Made by a program: the position numbers and the translations under genes
NCBI GenBank assembly: GCA_003487525.1
Contig: DNDT01000309.1
Span: 1 to 7,718, forward strand
Origin: Flavobacteriales bacterium
GTDB lineage: Bacteria > Bacteroidota > Bacteroidia > Flavobacteriales_E > Vicingaceae
Length of the DNA stretch: 7,718 bases
Direction of reading: 5' to 3'
The notes under the pieces: model-generated
Database searches by the model: none
What the model was told of the DNA's origin: nothing
Seen by the model: the letters and a program-made list of their open reading frames with translations, nothing else
Shown here: in pieces, positions 1-6,864 of the stretch
Layout: each line of letters opens with the position of its first letter
How positions within the stretch are numbered: position 1 is the stretch's first letter

Positions 1-900
1 GGCCTCGTCCCATAAACCTGAAGATAATATTGACTCTAAAAGTACATGCCCCCCTTCTACCAGAACCGACTGTATTTCCCTGTCGTAAAGGTCGTTCAAC
101 ACATCCGTAAAAACATCGCCGGCAAAGTCTATTTTCTGAAACTCCGCTGCTCCTTTTTTACCTGATTCCCGTGATGTGTAGATCAATGTTGGATTGCCGT
201 CACTCAGAATCTTGCTGTCCGCCGGGATTTTCATATCCCTGTCCAGTGCTATTCTCAAAGGATTTTTTCCTTTCACCAATCTGGTCGTGAGTTTGGGATT
301 GTCATTTAAAACGGTATTCGTTCCAACCATTATGGCAGCTTCTTGAGATCTCCACAGGTGAACCAATTTTCGCGATTCTTCCGAGCTAATCACAACCGAG
401 CCTTTTTCTCCTGCAGTGCGCTCTGCATCCATAAAATGATCTGCACTCTGTGCCCATTTCAAAATAACATAGGGTCGTTTCTTTTCGTGATAAGTTCTGA
501 ATCTTCGGTTTAGATTCATTTCATCCGATAGAAGTACTTCTTTTTTCACTTCGATACCGGCTGACTGCAATTTTTCCAATCCACGTCCGTGTACCATCTC
601 ATTTGGGTCCAATCCCGAAATGACCACCTTTTTAATGCCACATTCGATTATTCGATCGCAGCACGGTGGAGTCTTTCCATGATGAACGCACGGTTCCAGA
701 TTAACATACAGGGTAGCCCCCTTCAGCAATTCCGGATCACCGACCTTCTCAATGGCATCCACTTCGGCGTGATTCTGTCCGATTCCGTGGTGATATCCTT
801 CAGCCATAATTTTACCATCTTTTACAATGACACAACCAACCAGCGGGTTTGGAGCAACAGCTCCCTTCCCTTGCGAGGCGAGCTCAAAGCAGCGGCGCAT
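1..900 (-). CDS. ribD: Riboflavin biosynthesis protein RibD, bifunctional deaminase/reductase (partial, C-terminus off the left edge)
   Basis: RibD deaminates the pyrimidine intermediate made from GTP and then reduces its ribosyl group with NADPH, two consecutive cytoplasmic steps of riboflavin synthesis. I translated the minus strand by hand and obtained 300 uninterrupted codons. The N-terminal deaminase domain shows PNPLVG (17-22) and the zinc site: HAE at 44-46, PC at 70-71 and Cys80 in the PCxHxGxTPPC pattern. The reductase domain starts near RPYVILKWAQS (142-152), followed by IMVGTNTVLNDNP (190-202) and VLVEGG (279-284). Family proteins are about 350 residues, so roughly 50 are missing beyond position 1. 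I take ATG at 898-900 as the start because an exact -7 box lies just upstream. The reading frame continues in family-like sequence (ETY before MRRC) up to a stop, so TTG at 919-921 is a real alternative. The gene is divergent from prmC. Assignment is very secure; only the start is unsure. Confidence 0.97.
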   Translation of the reverse strand, partial: MRRCFELASQGKGAVAPNPLVGCVIVKDGKIMAEGYHHGIGQNHAEVDAIEKVGDPELLKGATLYVNLEPCVHHGKTPPCCDRIIECGIKKVVISGLDPNEMVHGRGLEKLQSAGIEVKKEVLLSDEMNLNRRFRTYHEKKRPYVILKWAQSADHFMDAERTAGEKGSVVISSEESRKLVHLWRSQEAAIMVGTNTVLNDNPKLTTRLVKGKNPLRIALDRDMKIPADSKILSDGNPTLIYTSRESGKKGAAEFQKIDFAGDVFTDVLNDLYDREIQSVLVEGGHVLLESILSSGLWDEA

Positions 901-927
901 GTATGTTTCTGTATTTTCCAAGCAATT

Positions 928-935
928 CAAAAATA
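928..935 (-). promoter_or_regulatory. Candidate ribD promoter, Bacteroidota -7 element
   Basis: The minus strand reads TATTTTTG here, an exact match to the Bacteroidota -7 consensus TAnnTTTG. It ends 27 nt before the ribD ATG, so transcription would start around 920 with a leader of about 20 nt. I see no TTG at the usual -33 distance, and an 8-base motif with two free positions occurs by chance in AT-rich DNA. If it is used, it argues for the ATG start of ribD, because the TTG at 919-921 would be almost leaderless. Confidence 0.45.
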
Positions 936-955
936 CTTTTTTCTAACTTTCGATC

Positions 956-1825
956 GTGAAATTTTCAGACAATAGGCTGACTTCCGTTTTTCCATACTTT
1001 CAACTTCAGCTGGGAGCCTTATACCCCAGAGAAGAAATCAGAAAACAAGCCAAAATGGCCATCGAACATCTTTTCGGATATGATTCCATATTTATTGCGG
1101 CCCATCCCGATACCAGACTCACGGAATCCGAAATGCTTCAGGTGGTCTACCTCATGAAAGAGCTTAAAACGGGAATGCCCATTCAATACGTTATTGGCAA
1201 AGCTCATTTTATGGATCTTGAGCTCAAGGTGAATGAACACACCTTAATTCCCAGGCCCGAAACAGAAGAGCTTGTTTCATGGATTGTAAACGACTTTATT
1301 ACAGGTTCCTCCCCGGTCATTCTTGATATCGGAACCGGAAGCGGGTGCATTGCTCTGGCATTAAAAAAGCTTATCCCCGATGCAAATGTGAGTGGGTGCG
1401 ACATTTCTTCTAATGCGCTGAGTGTGGCCAGCCAAAATGCCGATACACACGATCTAGAAATTCAGTTTATTGAAGATGACATACTGAATCCTGTTTTGAT
1501 AAAAACAGTCGACCCCGTGGATATCTTGGTGAGTAATCCTCCATATGTCACAAATGCAGAATCATCTGCCTTGCACACAAATGTCCGTGAGTTCGAACCA
1601 CATCAGGCACTTTTTGTTCCTTCCGATGATGGTCTGTTGTTTTACCGGCACATCATTTCCTTTGCAAAAGAAAAACTCAATCCGGGTGGACGCTTGTATT
1701 TAGAAATCAATGAAAAATTCGGAAAAGAAATAATCAAATTGCTTGAAAAAGAAGGTTTTTCGGAGGTCGAACTTAGAAAGGACCTCAGTAAAAAAGACCG
1801 GATGATAAGGGCCCGATATCTATAA
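956..1825 (+). CDS. prmC: Peptide chain release factor N5-glutamine methyltransferase PrmC (HemK)
   Basis: PrmC transfers a methyl group from S-adenosylmethionine to the glutamine of the GGQ motif in release factors RF1 and RF2, which makes termination efficient. It acts in the cytoplasm. The 289-residue protein has the family's usual length. It carries an N-terminal helical domain (about 1-80) for release-factor binding, then QYVIG (77-81) and PRPETE (99-104), the methyl-donor loop DIGTGSG (124-130), an acidic ribose-binding position at Asp149, and the catalytic NPPY at 194-197. The start is GTG; the next in-frame ATG is codon 34 and would remove conserved helices (FQLQLGALYPREE), so GTG is preferred. 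Upstream is divergent ribD. Its last 6 nt overlap the 3' end of the convergent peptidase gene. No good promoter is visible in the short upstream gap, so it may start inside ribD. Identification is very secure. Confidence 0.97.
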   Translation: MKFSDNRLTSVFPYFQLQLGALYPREEIRKQAKMAIEHLFGYDSIFIAAHPDTRLTESEMLQVVYLMKELKTGMPIQYVIGKAHFMDLELKVNEHTLIPRPETEELVSWIVNDFITGSSPVILDIGTGSGCIALALKKLIPDANVSGCDISSNALSVASQNADTHDLEIQFIEDDILNPVLIKTVDPVDILVSNPPYVTNAESSALHTNVREFEPHQALFVPSDDGLLFYRHIISFAKEKLNPGGRLYLEINEKFGKEIIKLLEKEGFSEVELRKDLSKKDRMIRARYL

Positions 1826-4246
1826 ATGAAGCAGGTTTAGCCTTCTCTTTTCCAGTTCATTCCAATTTCCTTCAGAGATTACCTGTTGCATTAATTCACG
1901 ATGCTGAGGTTGCAGCGCGAATTCGGCAAGTACATCTTTAATGGGATTTCGAAGTCTGGCATTAAAGCTGAACAGTGCATTGAACATATTTATAACCGCG
2001 TTTCGATCCAGATAATTCAATGACTTCAGTTCATTCGCGGCATTCATTCTGGTTCTGAATTCAAAAGAATTTGAGGTGAGATCCACCAGTTCATCCAAAT
2101 AAACCTGATCAGAACTCTGCAGGTAAGACAAGGCCAACCATTTGGCTCGCACGTTCTTACCTATTGCACCGTCAATTTTTGCAGTTTGATCAAGGTACTT
2201 TTTGCAATCATCAGGTCGCGACTTACACAGCATTTCGAGTGCCATTTCGACAATCTCATATGATGAGTCTTTTAGCAGCTTTTCGTAATCATTGAGGTAT
2301 AGCGGGTTAATGGTATTGCTTAATCCTAGTCCCTGCTTTCTGACCTCAACATCTTTATCTGAAAGGGATTTATGCCAAAGCTCCAAACCACTGATGTCTG
2401 CCGCACTCTGTCTCAAAATTTCAGTTCTAACTGCATGAAATTCTGGCCGTTCAAAAATCGTCTTATACGTATTTACCTTTTTTTCATCAAACGGTGTTTC
2501 CCGCAGAGCAACGACGGCATCGTAACGATCCAAACAACTCTTCGCACTCAGAGCCTGATTGAACAGCATTTCGTCGGATTTTTTAAAATCCACCGTCTTC
2601 ATCACCTTGCTTCCGGGATCGAACAACACATAACTGATTTGCTTTTGTTCAACAATTGGAACATCAATCGTCTGATAGGTTTTTTCGACCATCACATTCT
2701 TCGAAATACTGGTTCCATCCGTAAAGTGTATTTCAAAATCAATGGGCATTTTAAACAAACCCGTGAGCTCATTTATTTCATAAATTTGCTCGACAGAAAA
2801 TCGGCCAAATGTCCCTTTTTCCGAGCTCAGTTTTTCAAAACCAACCTTATAATGCGGTTCTCCACCCTTGTATATCCATTCCTCCCAAAACCAATCGAGA
2901 GAAAGTCCGGTGCTCTCGTGAAAGGCAACCAGCAGATCCTCGGAATCGACATTGCCGAAAGCATGTTTCTGAAGGTAGTAGTTGATTGCTTTTTTAAAGT
3001 TGTCATTTCCGGCAACATCCCGCAACATCTGTAAAACATAAGATCCTTTCGGGTAATGACGGGCCGTCCCCGCGCTGCTATGCGCCAGGGGTTTTAAATC
3101 GGTTTTGGAGGCTTCGATTGCACTGAGTGTAGCCTGTCTGCGCGCCCAGTCAAAATAATCCTGTCCGAATGCAATTCTCTGATAACTTAAATCGTAATGC
3201 GTGGCAAAACTTTCCTGCAGCCATGTATGGGCAGAGGTTCGGGCAGTAACGTAGTCACCGAACCACTGATGAGCGAGTTCATGGGCGTTCACCCGCACGT
3301 AATTTTGATCGAGATATGCGTTGTCATCAACGAAGAAGAAATCGCCAAAAATCGTTGCGGAGGTGTTCTCCATGGCTCCATAAATAAAATCCTGTACCGG
3401 AATTTGCGAATACGAAGGCCAGGGGTAGGCAATCCAGGTTTCTTCTTCCATGAATCTCATCATGTCTTCGGAATATTTATACGTACTGTTTACGCGATAC
3501 TCCCAGTCAGGATAATAATAGAAATTCATCGCTGTCCCGTTTGAAGATTTGCTCTTCTTGATTTTGTAATCTCCTATCCCGAGCATTATCAGGTACGTTG
3601 CATGAGGATCCTTCATCCGGTAATGCCATTTCGTCTTCCCGTCCTTTTGATTTTTTTTGCTTTCCAAAACACCGTTCGACAATACCTGATATTGTTTGTC
3701 CATATCCACATAGATGTCGGTTGTGATCTTGTCGTTAGGCAGGTCGTACATAGGTATCCAATGGCGGTTGTCAATTCCCTGACCCTGTGTCCAGATCTGT
3801 TTTCTGCAACGACCTGTCGGGTCATTCCATCCGATAAAATATATCCCTTTTATGGGCTCCGCTGTATAACTTATTCCCAATCGATGTTTTTCTCCCGAAT
3901 GCATCGTATTCTGAAACTTAAAAACAAAACCGCCATCTACCTTGGTAAAATCAACTGTTTTGCCGTCAAGTTCGGCTTCCGAAATGGTGATTCCAATTCC
4001 ATGTATGAAAAGGGTATCGGTTTCGGCTGTCAACACGGTAAAATCATGCAAAACATTTCCAACAACCTTCGATGACTCCAGTTCAAAAGAAACCTGCAAA
4101 GTCAAATGAGTGAAATCCATAGGGTGGGCATCCGGCACCAGATTCTCATCCGCGTAATAAATTCTTTTGGCCACCTGAGAATAAACGTGCAATCCCATAG
4201 CGATGAAGACAATCATCCAAATACCCTTAAGTGCAGTTTTTTTCAT
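1820..4246 (-). CDS. Exported M1-family zinc aminopeptidase with C-terminal helical-repeat domain
   Basis: M1 metallopeptidases remove amino acids from the N-terminus of peptides. The 808-residue product begins with a signal peptide: KK at 2-3, a hydrophobic stretch to about 20, and a likely cleavage after SQ near residue 24. No lipobox cysteine is seen, so a periplasmic or secreted location is inferred. A beta-rich N-terminal domain (about 40-230) precedes the catalytic domain, which has the substrate-binding GAMEN at 290-294, the zinc site HELAH at 322-326 with the third ligand Glu345 (HExxH-x18-E), general base Glu323, and the probable transition-state Tyr403 in KGSYVLQMLRD. From about 565 to the end the sequence is helical and HEAT-like, as in several M1 enzymes. 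I see no type IX secretion tail. It lies 9 bp behind lysA and is probably co-transcribed with it. The family call is firm; substrate and gene name are unknown. Confidence 0.95.
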   Translation of the reverse strand: MKKTALKGIWMIVFIAMGLHVYSQVAKRIYYADENLVPDAHPMDFTHLTLQVSFELESSKVVGNVLHDFTVLTAETDTLFIHGIGITISEAELDGKTVDFTKVDGGFVFKFQNTMHSGEKHRLGISYTAEPIKGIYFIGWNDPTGRCRKQIWTQGQGIDNRHWIPMYDLPNDKITTDIYVDMDKQYQVLSNGVLESKKNQKDGKTKWHYRMKDPHATYLIMLGIGDYKIKKSKSSNGTAMNFYYYPDWEYRVNSTYKYSEDMMRFMEEETWIAYPWPSYSQIPVQDFIYGAMENTSATIFGDFFFVDDNAYLDQNYVRVNAHELAHQWFGDYVTARTSAHTWLQESFATHYDLSYQRIAFGQDYFDWARRQATLSAIEASKTDLKPLAHSSAGTARHYPKGSYVLQMLRDVAGNDNFKKAINYYLQKHAFGNVDSEDLLVAFHESTGLSLDWFWEEWIYKGGEPHYKVGFEKLSSEKGTFGRFSVEQIYEINELTGLFKMPIDFEIHFTDGTSISKNVMVEKTYQTIDVPIVEQKQISYVLFDPGSKVMKTVDFKKSDEMLFNQALSAKSCLDRYDAVVALRETPFDEKKVNTYKTIFERPEFHAVRTEILRQSAADISGLELWHKSLSDKDVEVRKQGLGLSNTINPLYLNDYEKLLKDSSYEIVEMALEMLCKSRPDDCKKYLDQTAKIDGAIGKNVRAKWLALSYLQSSDQVYLDELVDLTSNSFEFRTRMNAANELKSLNYLDRNAVINMFNALFSFNARLRNPIKDVLAEFALQPQHRELMQQVISEGNWNELEKRRLNLLHL

Positions 4247-4255
4247 AGTCCAAAT

Positions 4256-5413
4256 TTAACGTTCAGAGTAATAGGTTTTCACCTTGGAACGCAGATTGTA
4301 TCCCGAACTCATAACTTCTCCATAAGCTCCGGCACTTCTGATGGCCAGCAGATCGCCTCTTTTTAATTCAGGCAGGATAATGCTTTTTGCAAAACAGTCC
4401 GAAGACTCGCAAATCGGACCAACCACGTCGTATTTCTTTTCGACAGAATTTTCGGTAACCGATATTTTGTCAATCCTGTGTATGGACTCATACAATGCCG
4501 GTCTTATCAATTCAGTCATGCCGGCGTCAACGATCGCAAAATCGACATTGACACCATTTTTTATGTACAGAACCCGGGTAATCAGGTTTCCACATTGTGC
4601 AACGAGAGCACGACCGAGTTCAAAATGCAATTCCTGATTTGGATACAACTCCAGGTGATCATGAAAGATTTTAAAGAATTCATCGAAATCCGGAATCAGT
4701 TTCTCGTCCGGGTGGTCGTAATTCACCCCCAAGCCACCACCAACGTTAATGTGTTCCGCTATAATCCGGTGCTCGACAAACCATTTCTGTATTTCATTGA
4801 TTCGAATACACAAGCCCTTAAAAACGGACATATCCGTAATCTGTGAACCAATGTGAAAATGCAGTCCTTTCAGTTCCAAGTTTTTCAGGTTTTCGAGTTT
4901 TTCCAGCACAGTCTCAAATTCCCAGGAATTAATGCCAAATTTATTTTCTTCTAGACCCGTAGTGATGTATTGATGGGTTTTGGCATTTACATTGGGATTG
5001 ATGCGAAGCGCAATTGGTGCTTTTTTACCCATTGCCCGGGCAATTTCATTAATTACCTCCAGTTCCTGCATCGACTCTGCATTGAAGGAAAATATGTCGT
5101 TTTCGATGCCCGTTTTTATTTCCACATCTGTTTTTCCGACTCCGGCAAATGCGATGTCCTCTTTTTTAAACCCGGTTTCTATTGCTCGCGTGATTTCATT
5201 TCCGCTGACACAATCTGCCCCAAGTCCCTTGGCACTGATTCGTTCCAGAATCTCTCTGTTACTATTGGCTTTTAATGCATAATGTACGTGGAATCCATAT
5301 CCCGATGAGGCACTGAGCATAGCGTCCAATGTGCGCGACAACAAGTCCAGGTCGTAGTGGTAAAATGGAGTTTCGCGATCCATGTAATGAGACATCTTTG
5401 TCAATAATTCCAT
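4256..5413 (-). CDS. lysA: Diaminopimelate decarboxylase LysA
   Basis: LysA removes CO2 from meso-diaminopimelate to give L-lysine, the last step of the DAP route, using pyridoxal phosphate in the cytoplasm. The 385-residue protein is a complete fold-type III decarboxylase. The N-terminal barrel carries the cofactor lysine Lys48 in YALKANSN, HFHIGSQ at 185-191 and the phosphate-binding GGGLG at 225-229. The C-terminal beta domain has GPICESSD (332-339), whose Cys335 comes from the partner subunit in the family's dimer, and AGAYGEVMSSGYN (361-373). The usual EPGR reads ELGR (265-268), which I believe is common in Bacteroidota LysA. The start ATG lies 2 bp after the aspartate kinase stop, which suggests translational coupling; ATG codons 7 and 11 are possible later starts. 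The distinction from arginine or ornithine decarboxylases rests on the length, the CESSD context and the neighbouring aspartate kinase. Confidence 0.96.
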   Translation of the reverse strand: MELLTKMSHYMDRETPFYHYDLDLLSRTLDAMLSASSGYGFHVHYALKANSNREILERISAKGLGADCVSGNEITRAIETGFKKEDIAFAGVGKTDVEIKTGIENDIFSFNAESMQELEVINEIARAMGKKAPIALRINPNVNAKTHQYITTGLEENKFGINSWEFETVLEKLENLKNLELKGLHFHIGSQITDMSVFKGLCIRINEIQKWFVEHRIIAEHINVGGGLGVNYDHPDEKLIPDFDEFFKIFHDHLELYPNQELHFELGRALVAQCGNLITRVLYIKNGVNVDFAIVDAGMTELIRPALYESIHRIDKISVTENSVEKKYDVVGPICESSDCFAKSIILPELKRGDLLAIRSAGAYGEVMSSGYNLRSKVKTYYSER

Positions 5414-5415
5414 GG

Positions 5416-6726
5416 TTAGAAAAGCTTTTTGTGCATTGCATTTAATGCTTGCTTCTTAAACCCGGAGGGAACAAGAATCGAAATGTTGTGTCGGCTTCCG
5501 CCATACGAAATCATGCGGATTGGTATATCCTTTAGTGAATCAAAGATCTGCAATGCATATCCCTTGCTCTCGGCAATAAAATTTCCCACCACACAGATGA
5601 TCGTTTGATTTTCTTCCACTTCCACTGTTCCGTATTTCTTCAAATCAACCAATATGTCAGGTAACATTGATGTGTCATCAACTGTCAGTGAAACTGTTAC
5701 TTCGGAGGTTGTGATCAGATCGATTGGCGTCTTATACGTTTCAAATATTTCAAATACTTTTCTCATAAATCCATAGGCCAATAGCATTCTGCCGGATTTG
5801 ATTTTAATAACCGTGATGCCATCCTTGGCCGCAATTGCCTTAATCCCTTCGCCTGTTTCGTTTGAAGTCAAAAGGGTACCTATCGCCAGTGGATCAAGGG
5901 TATTTTTTAACCGAACGGGAATGTTTGCCTTTTTTGCCGGCGTCACGCTTGAAGGGTGCAGAATTTTCGCCCCGAAATAGGCAAGTTCGGCAGCTTCTTC
6001 AAAGGACAACTCCCTGATTGCAGCCGTGGAATCGACGTAACGGGGGTCGTTGTTGTGAAATCCGTCAATATCCGTCCAAATCTGAATTTCTTCAGCTTTC
6101 ACCAGTGAACCTATAATGGACGCCGTATAATCACTCCCTCCCCTTTTTAAATTGTCGACTTCACCAAACGCATTTCTGCATATAAATCCCTGGGTAATAA
6201 ACAAGGTCTGGCCCTTATGCTGTTCCATTTCACGCTCAAGGTTTTGCTTGATGTAGAAATCATCAGGTTCGCCTTCTTTGTCTATTCGCATGAAATTAAG
6301 TGCCGGCAATAACACATTTTCAGTTCCCTTTTCTTCCAGGTAAAAATGAAAAAATGCCGTTGAAATCAATTCACCCAAGGCCAGTACGGCTCTTTCTTCG
6401 TAAATCGTAAACAAATCCTGGGTGTAGGCCCGAAGTCTGTTTGTGTGCAGATCTATTAATTCAATGGCTTTGACTTTATAAATCTGATCTGCAAATAGTT
6501 CATCGATTACCTTTCGATAGTCTTTATAGAGTTTATCTATCTTTTCATTTGCTTCTGAATGCCTTTTCACATAGAGGTCCTGAGCTATTTCGACCAATTT
6601 ATTGGTCGTACCCGACATGGCAGACAACACGACGATTTTTGGAACTCCATCGCCGACTAATTCCGCTACTTCTTTTATTCTGGAAGAATTCCCGAGTGAA
6701 GTTCCTCCAAATTTTAACACTAACAT
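5416..6726 (-). CDS. lysC: Monofunctional aspartate kinase with C-terminal ACT domains (LysC type)
   Basis: Aspartate kinase phosphorylates L-aspartate to aspartyl phosphate, the committed step towards lysine, diaminopimelate, threonine and methionine. The 436-residue protein shows KFGGTS at 5-10, SAMSGTTNKL at 35-44, the substrate-binding ELIST at 119-123, RGGSDYTA at 195-202 and the nucleotide-site WTDIDG at 217-222, followed by HNNDPR. Two ACT-type regulatory segments follow, about 303-372 and 374-436, with SYGGSRHNISILV at 408-420. Such domains normally bind lysine, so end-product feedback on the enzyme is likely but not shown here. There is no homoserine dehydrogenase extension. I chose ATG at 6724-6726 because it places KFGG at residue 5 as in other family members; an upstream in-frame TTG would only add seven unconserved residues and lies over the candidate promoter. 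It is first in the run with lysA and the M1 peptidase. The choice among lysC, thrA-type and metL-type names is by context. Confidence 0.95.
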   Translation of the reverse strand: MLVLKFGGTSLGNSSRIKEVAELVGDGVPKIVVLSAMSGTTNKLVEIAQDLYVKRHSEANEKIDKLYKDYRKVIDELFADQIYKVKAIELIDLHTNRLRAYTQDLFTIYEERAVLALGELISTAFFHFYLEEKGTENVLLPALNFMRIDKEGEPDDFYIKQNLEREMEQHKGQTLFITQGFICRNAFGEVDNLKRGGSDYTASIIGSLVKAEEIQIWTDIDGFHNNDPRYVDSTAAIRELSFEEAAELAYFGAKILHPSSVTPAKKANIPVRLKNTLDPLAIGTLLTSNETGEGIKAIAAKDGITVIKIKSGRMLLAYGFMRKVFEIFETYKTPIDLITTSEVTVSLTVDDTSMLPDILVDLKKYGTVEVEENQTIICVVGNFIAESKGYALQIFDSLKDIPIRMISYGGSRHNISILVPSGFKKQALNAMHKKLF

Positions 6727-6744
6727 ACTTGCTGATTGGGGTGC

Positions 6745-6752
6745 CAAAGTTA
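6745..6752 (-). promoter_or_regulatory. Candidate lysC operon promoter, -7 element
   Basis: On the minus strand this reads TAACTTTG, an exact TAnnTTTG match ending 18 nt before the lysC ATG. The leader would be only about 10-13 nt, too short for a lysine riboswitch, and none is seen. The -33 element is poor: the nearest TTG trinucleotides upstream lie 12 and 30 nt away, outside the usual 17-23. This is a motif-based inference without expression support. Confidence 0.45.
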
Positions 6753-6809
6753 TTTAAATGAAGTCAATTATTCCATTGAATTCAACGAGTCTCCTCCACT
6801 TATCAATTC

Positions 6810-6844
6810 TTGACGCAAATTAGCCGCTTAAAATCCTATTTTTG
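6810..6844 (+). promoter_or_regulatory. Candidate gldF promoter (TTG at -33, TATTTTTG at -7)
   Basis: TATTTTTG at 6837-6844 matches the Bacteroidota -7 consensus TAnnTTTG exactly. TTG at 6810-6812, within TTGAC, lies 24 nt upstream, one base longer than the commonly quoted spacing. The -7 box ends 20 nt before the gldF ATG, which leaves a short leader of about 13-15 nt. It is the best-formed promoter candidate in the window and faces away from the lysC promoter in the same 138-bp gap. Confidence 0.5.
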
Positions 6845-6864
6845 CTCGCTGACAAAATCAACTG

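Noticed and set aside
589..975. 128-codon plus-strand reading frame
   Set aside because: It lies antisense to the zinc-site region of ribD, resembles no family I know, and runs into the prmC start. The minus-strand RibD motifs explain this stretch.
1763..1786. GAGGTC/GACCTC inverted repeat near the end of prmC as a terminator
   Set aside because: The 6-bp stem has a 12-nt loop and no T-run follows it on either strand; it lies inside prmC coding sequence.
2372..4075. Plus-strand reading frames of 220, 115 and 157 codons across the peptidase gene
   Set aside because: They are antisense to well-supported M1 coding sequence, including the zinc site, and their translations show no recognisable domain.
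4251..4258. TAAATTTG between lysA and the M1 gene as a separate promoter
   Set aside because: It matches TAnnTTTG but includes the lysA stop codon, would start transcription at or within the peptidase start codon, and has no TTG at the -33 distance.
4106..5282. Several plus-strand frames of 86-122 codons opposite lysA
   Set aside because: Shadows of lysA: they overlap one another in different frames and have no recognisable features.
6727..6747. Longer aspartate kinase starting at TTG 6745-6747
   Set aside because: It adds seven residues with no family match and overlaps the candidate -7 box. ATG at 6724-6726 gives the standard N-terminus.
6840..6857. TTTTG/CAAAA inverted repeat upstream of gldF
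   Set aside because: The stem is only 5 bp, mostly A-T, and overlaps the candidate -7 box; this is expected by chance.
6727..6864. Lysine riboswitch ahead of lysC
   Set aside because: The whole gap is 138 bp and the probable leader only about 10-13 nt. No L-box-like structure can be traced.
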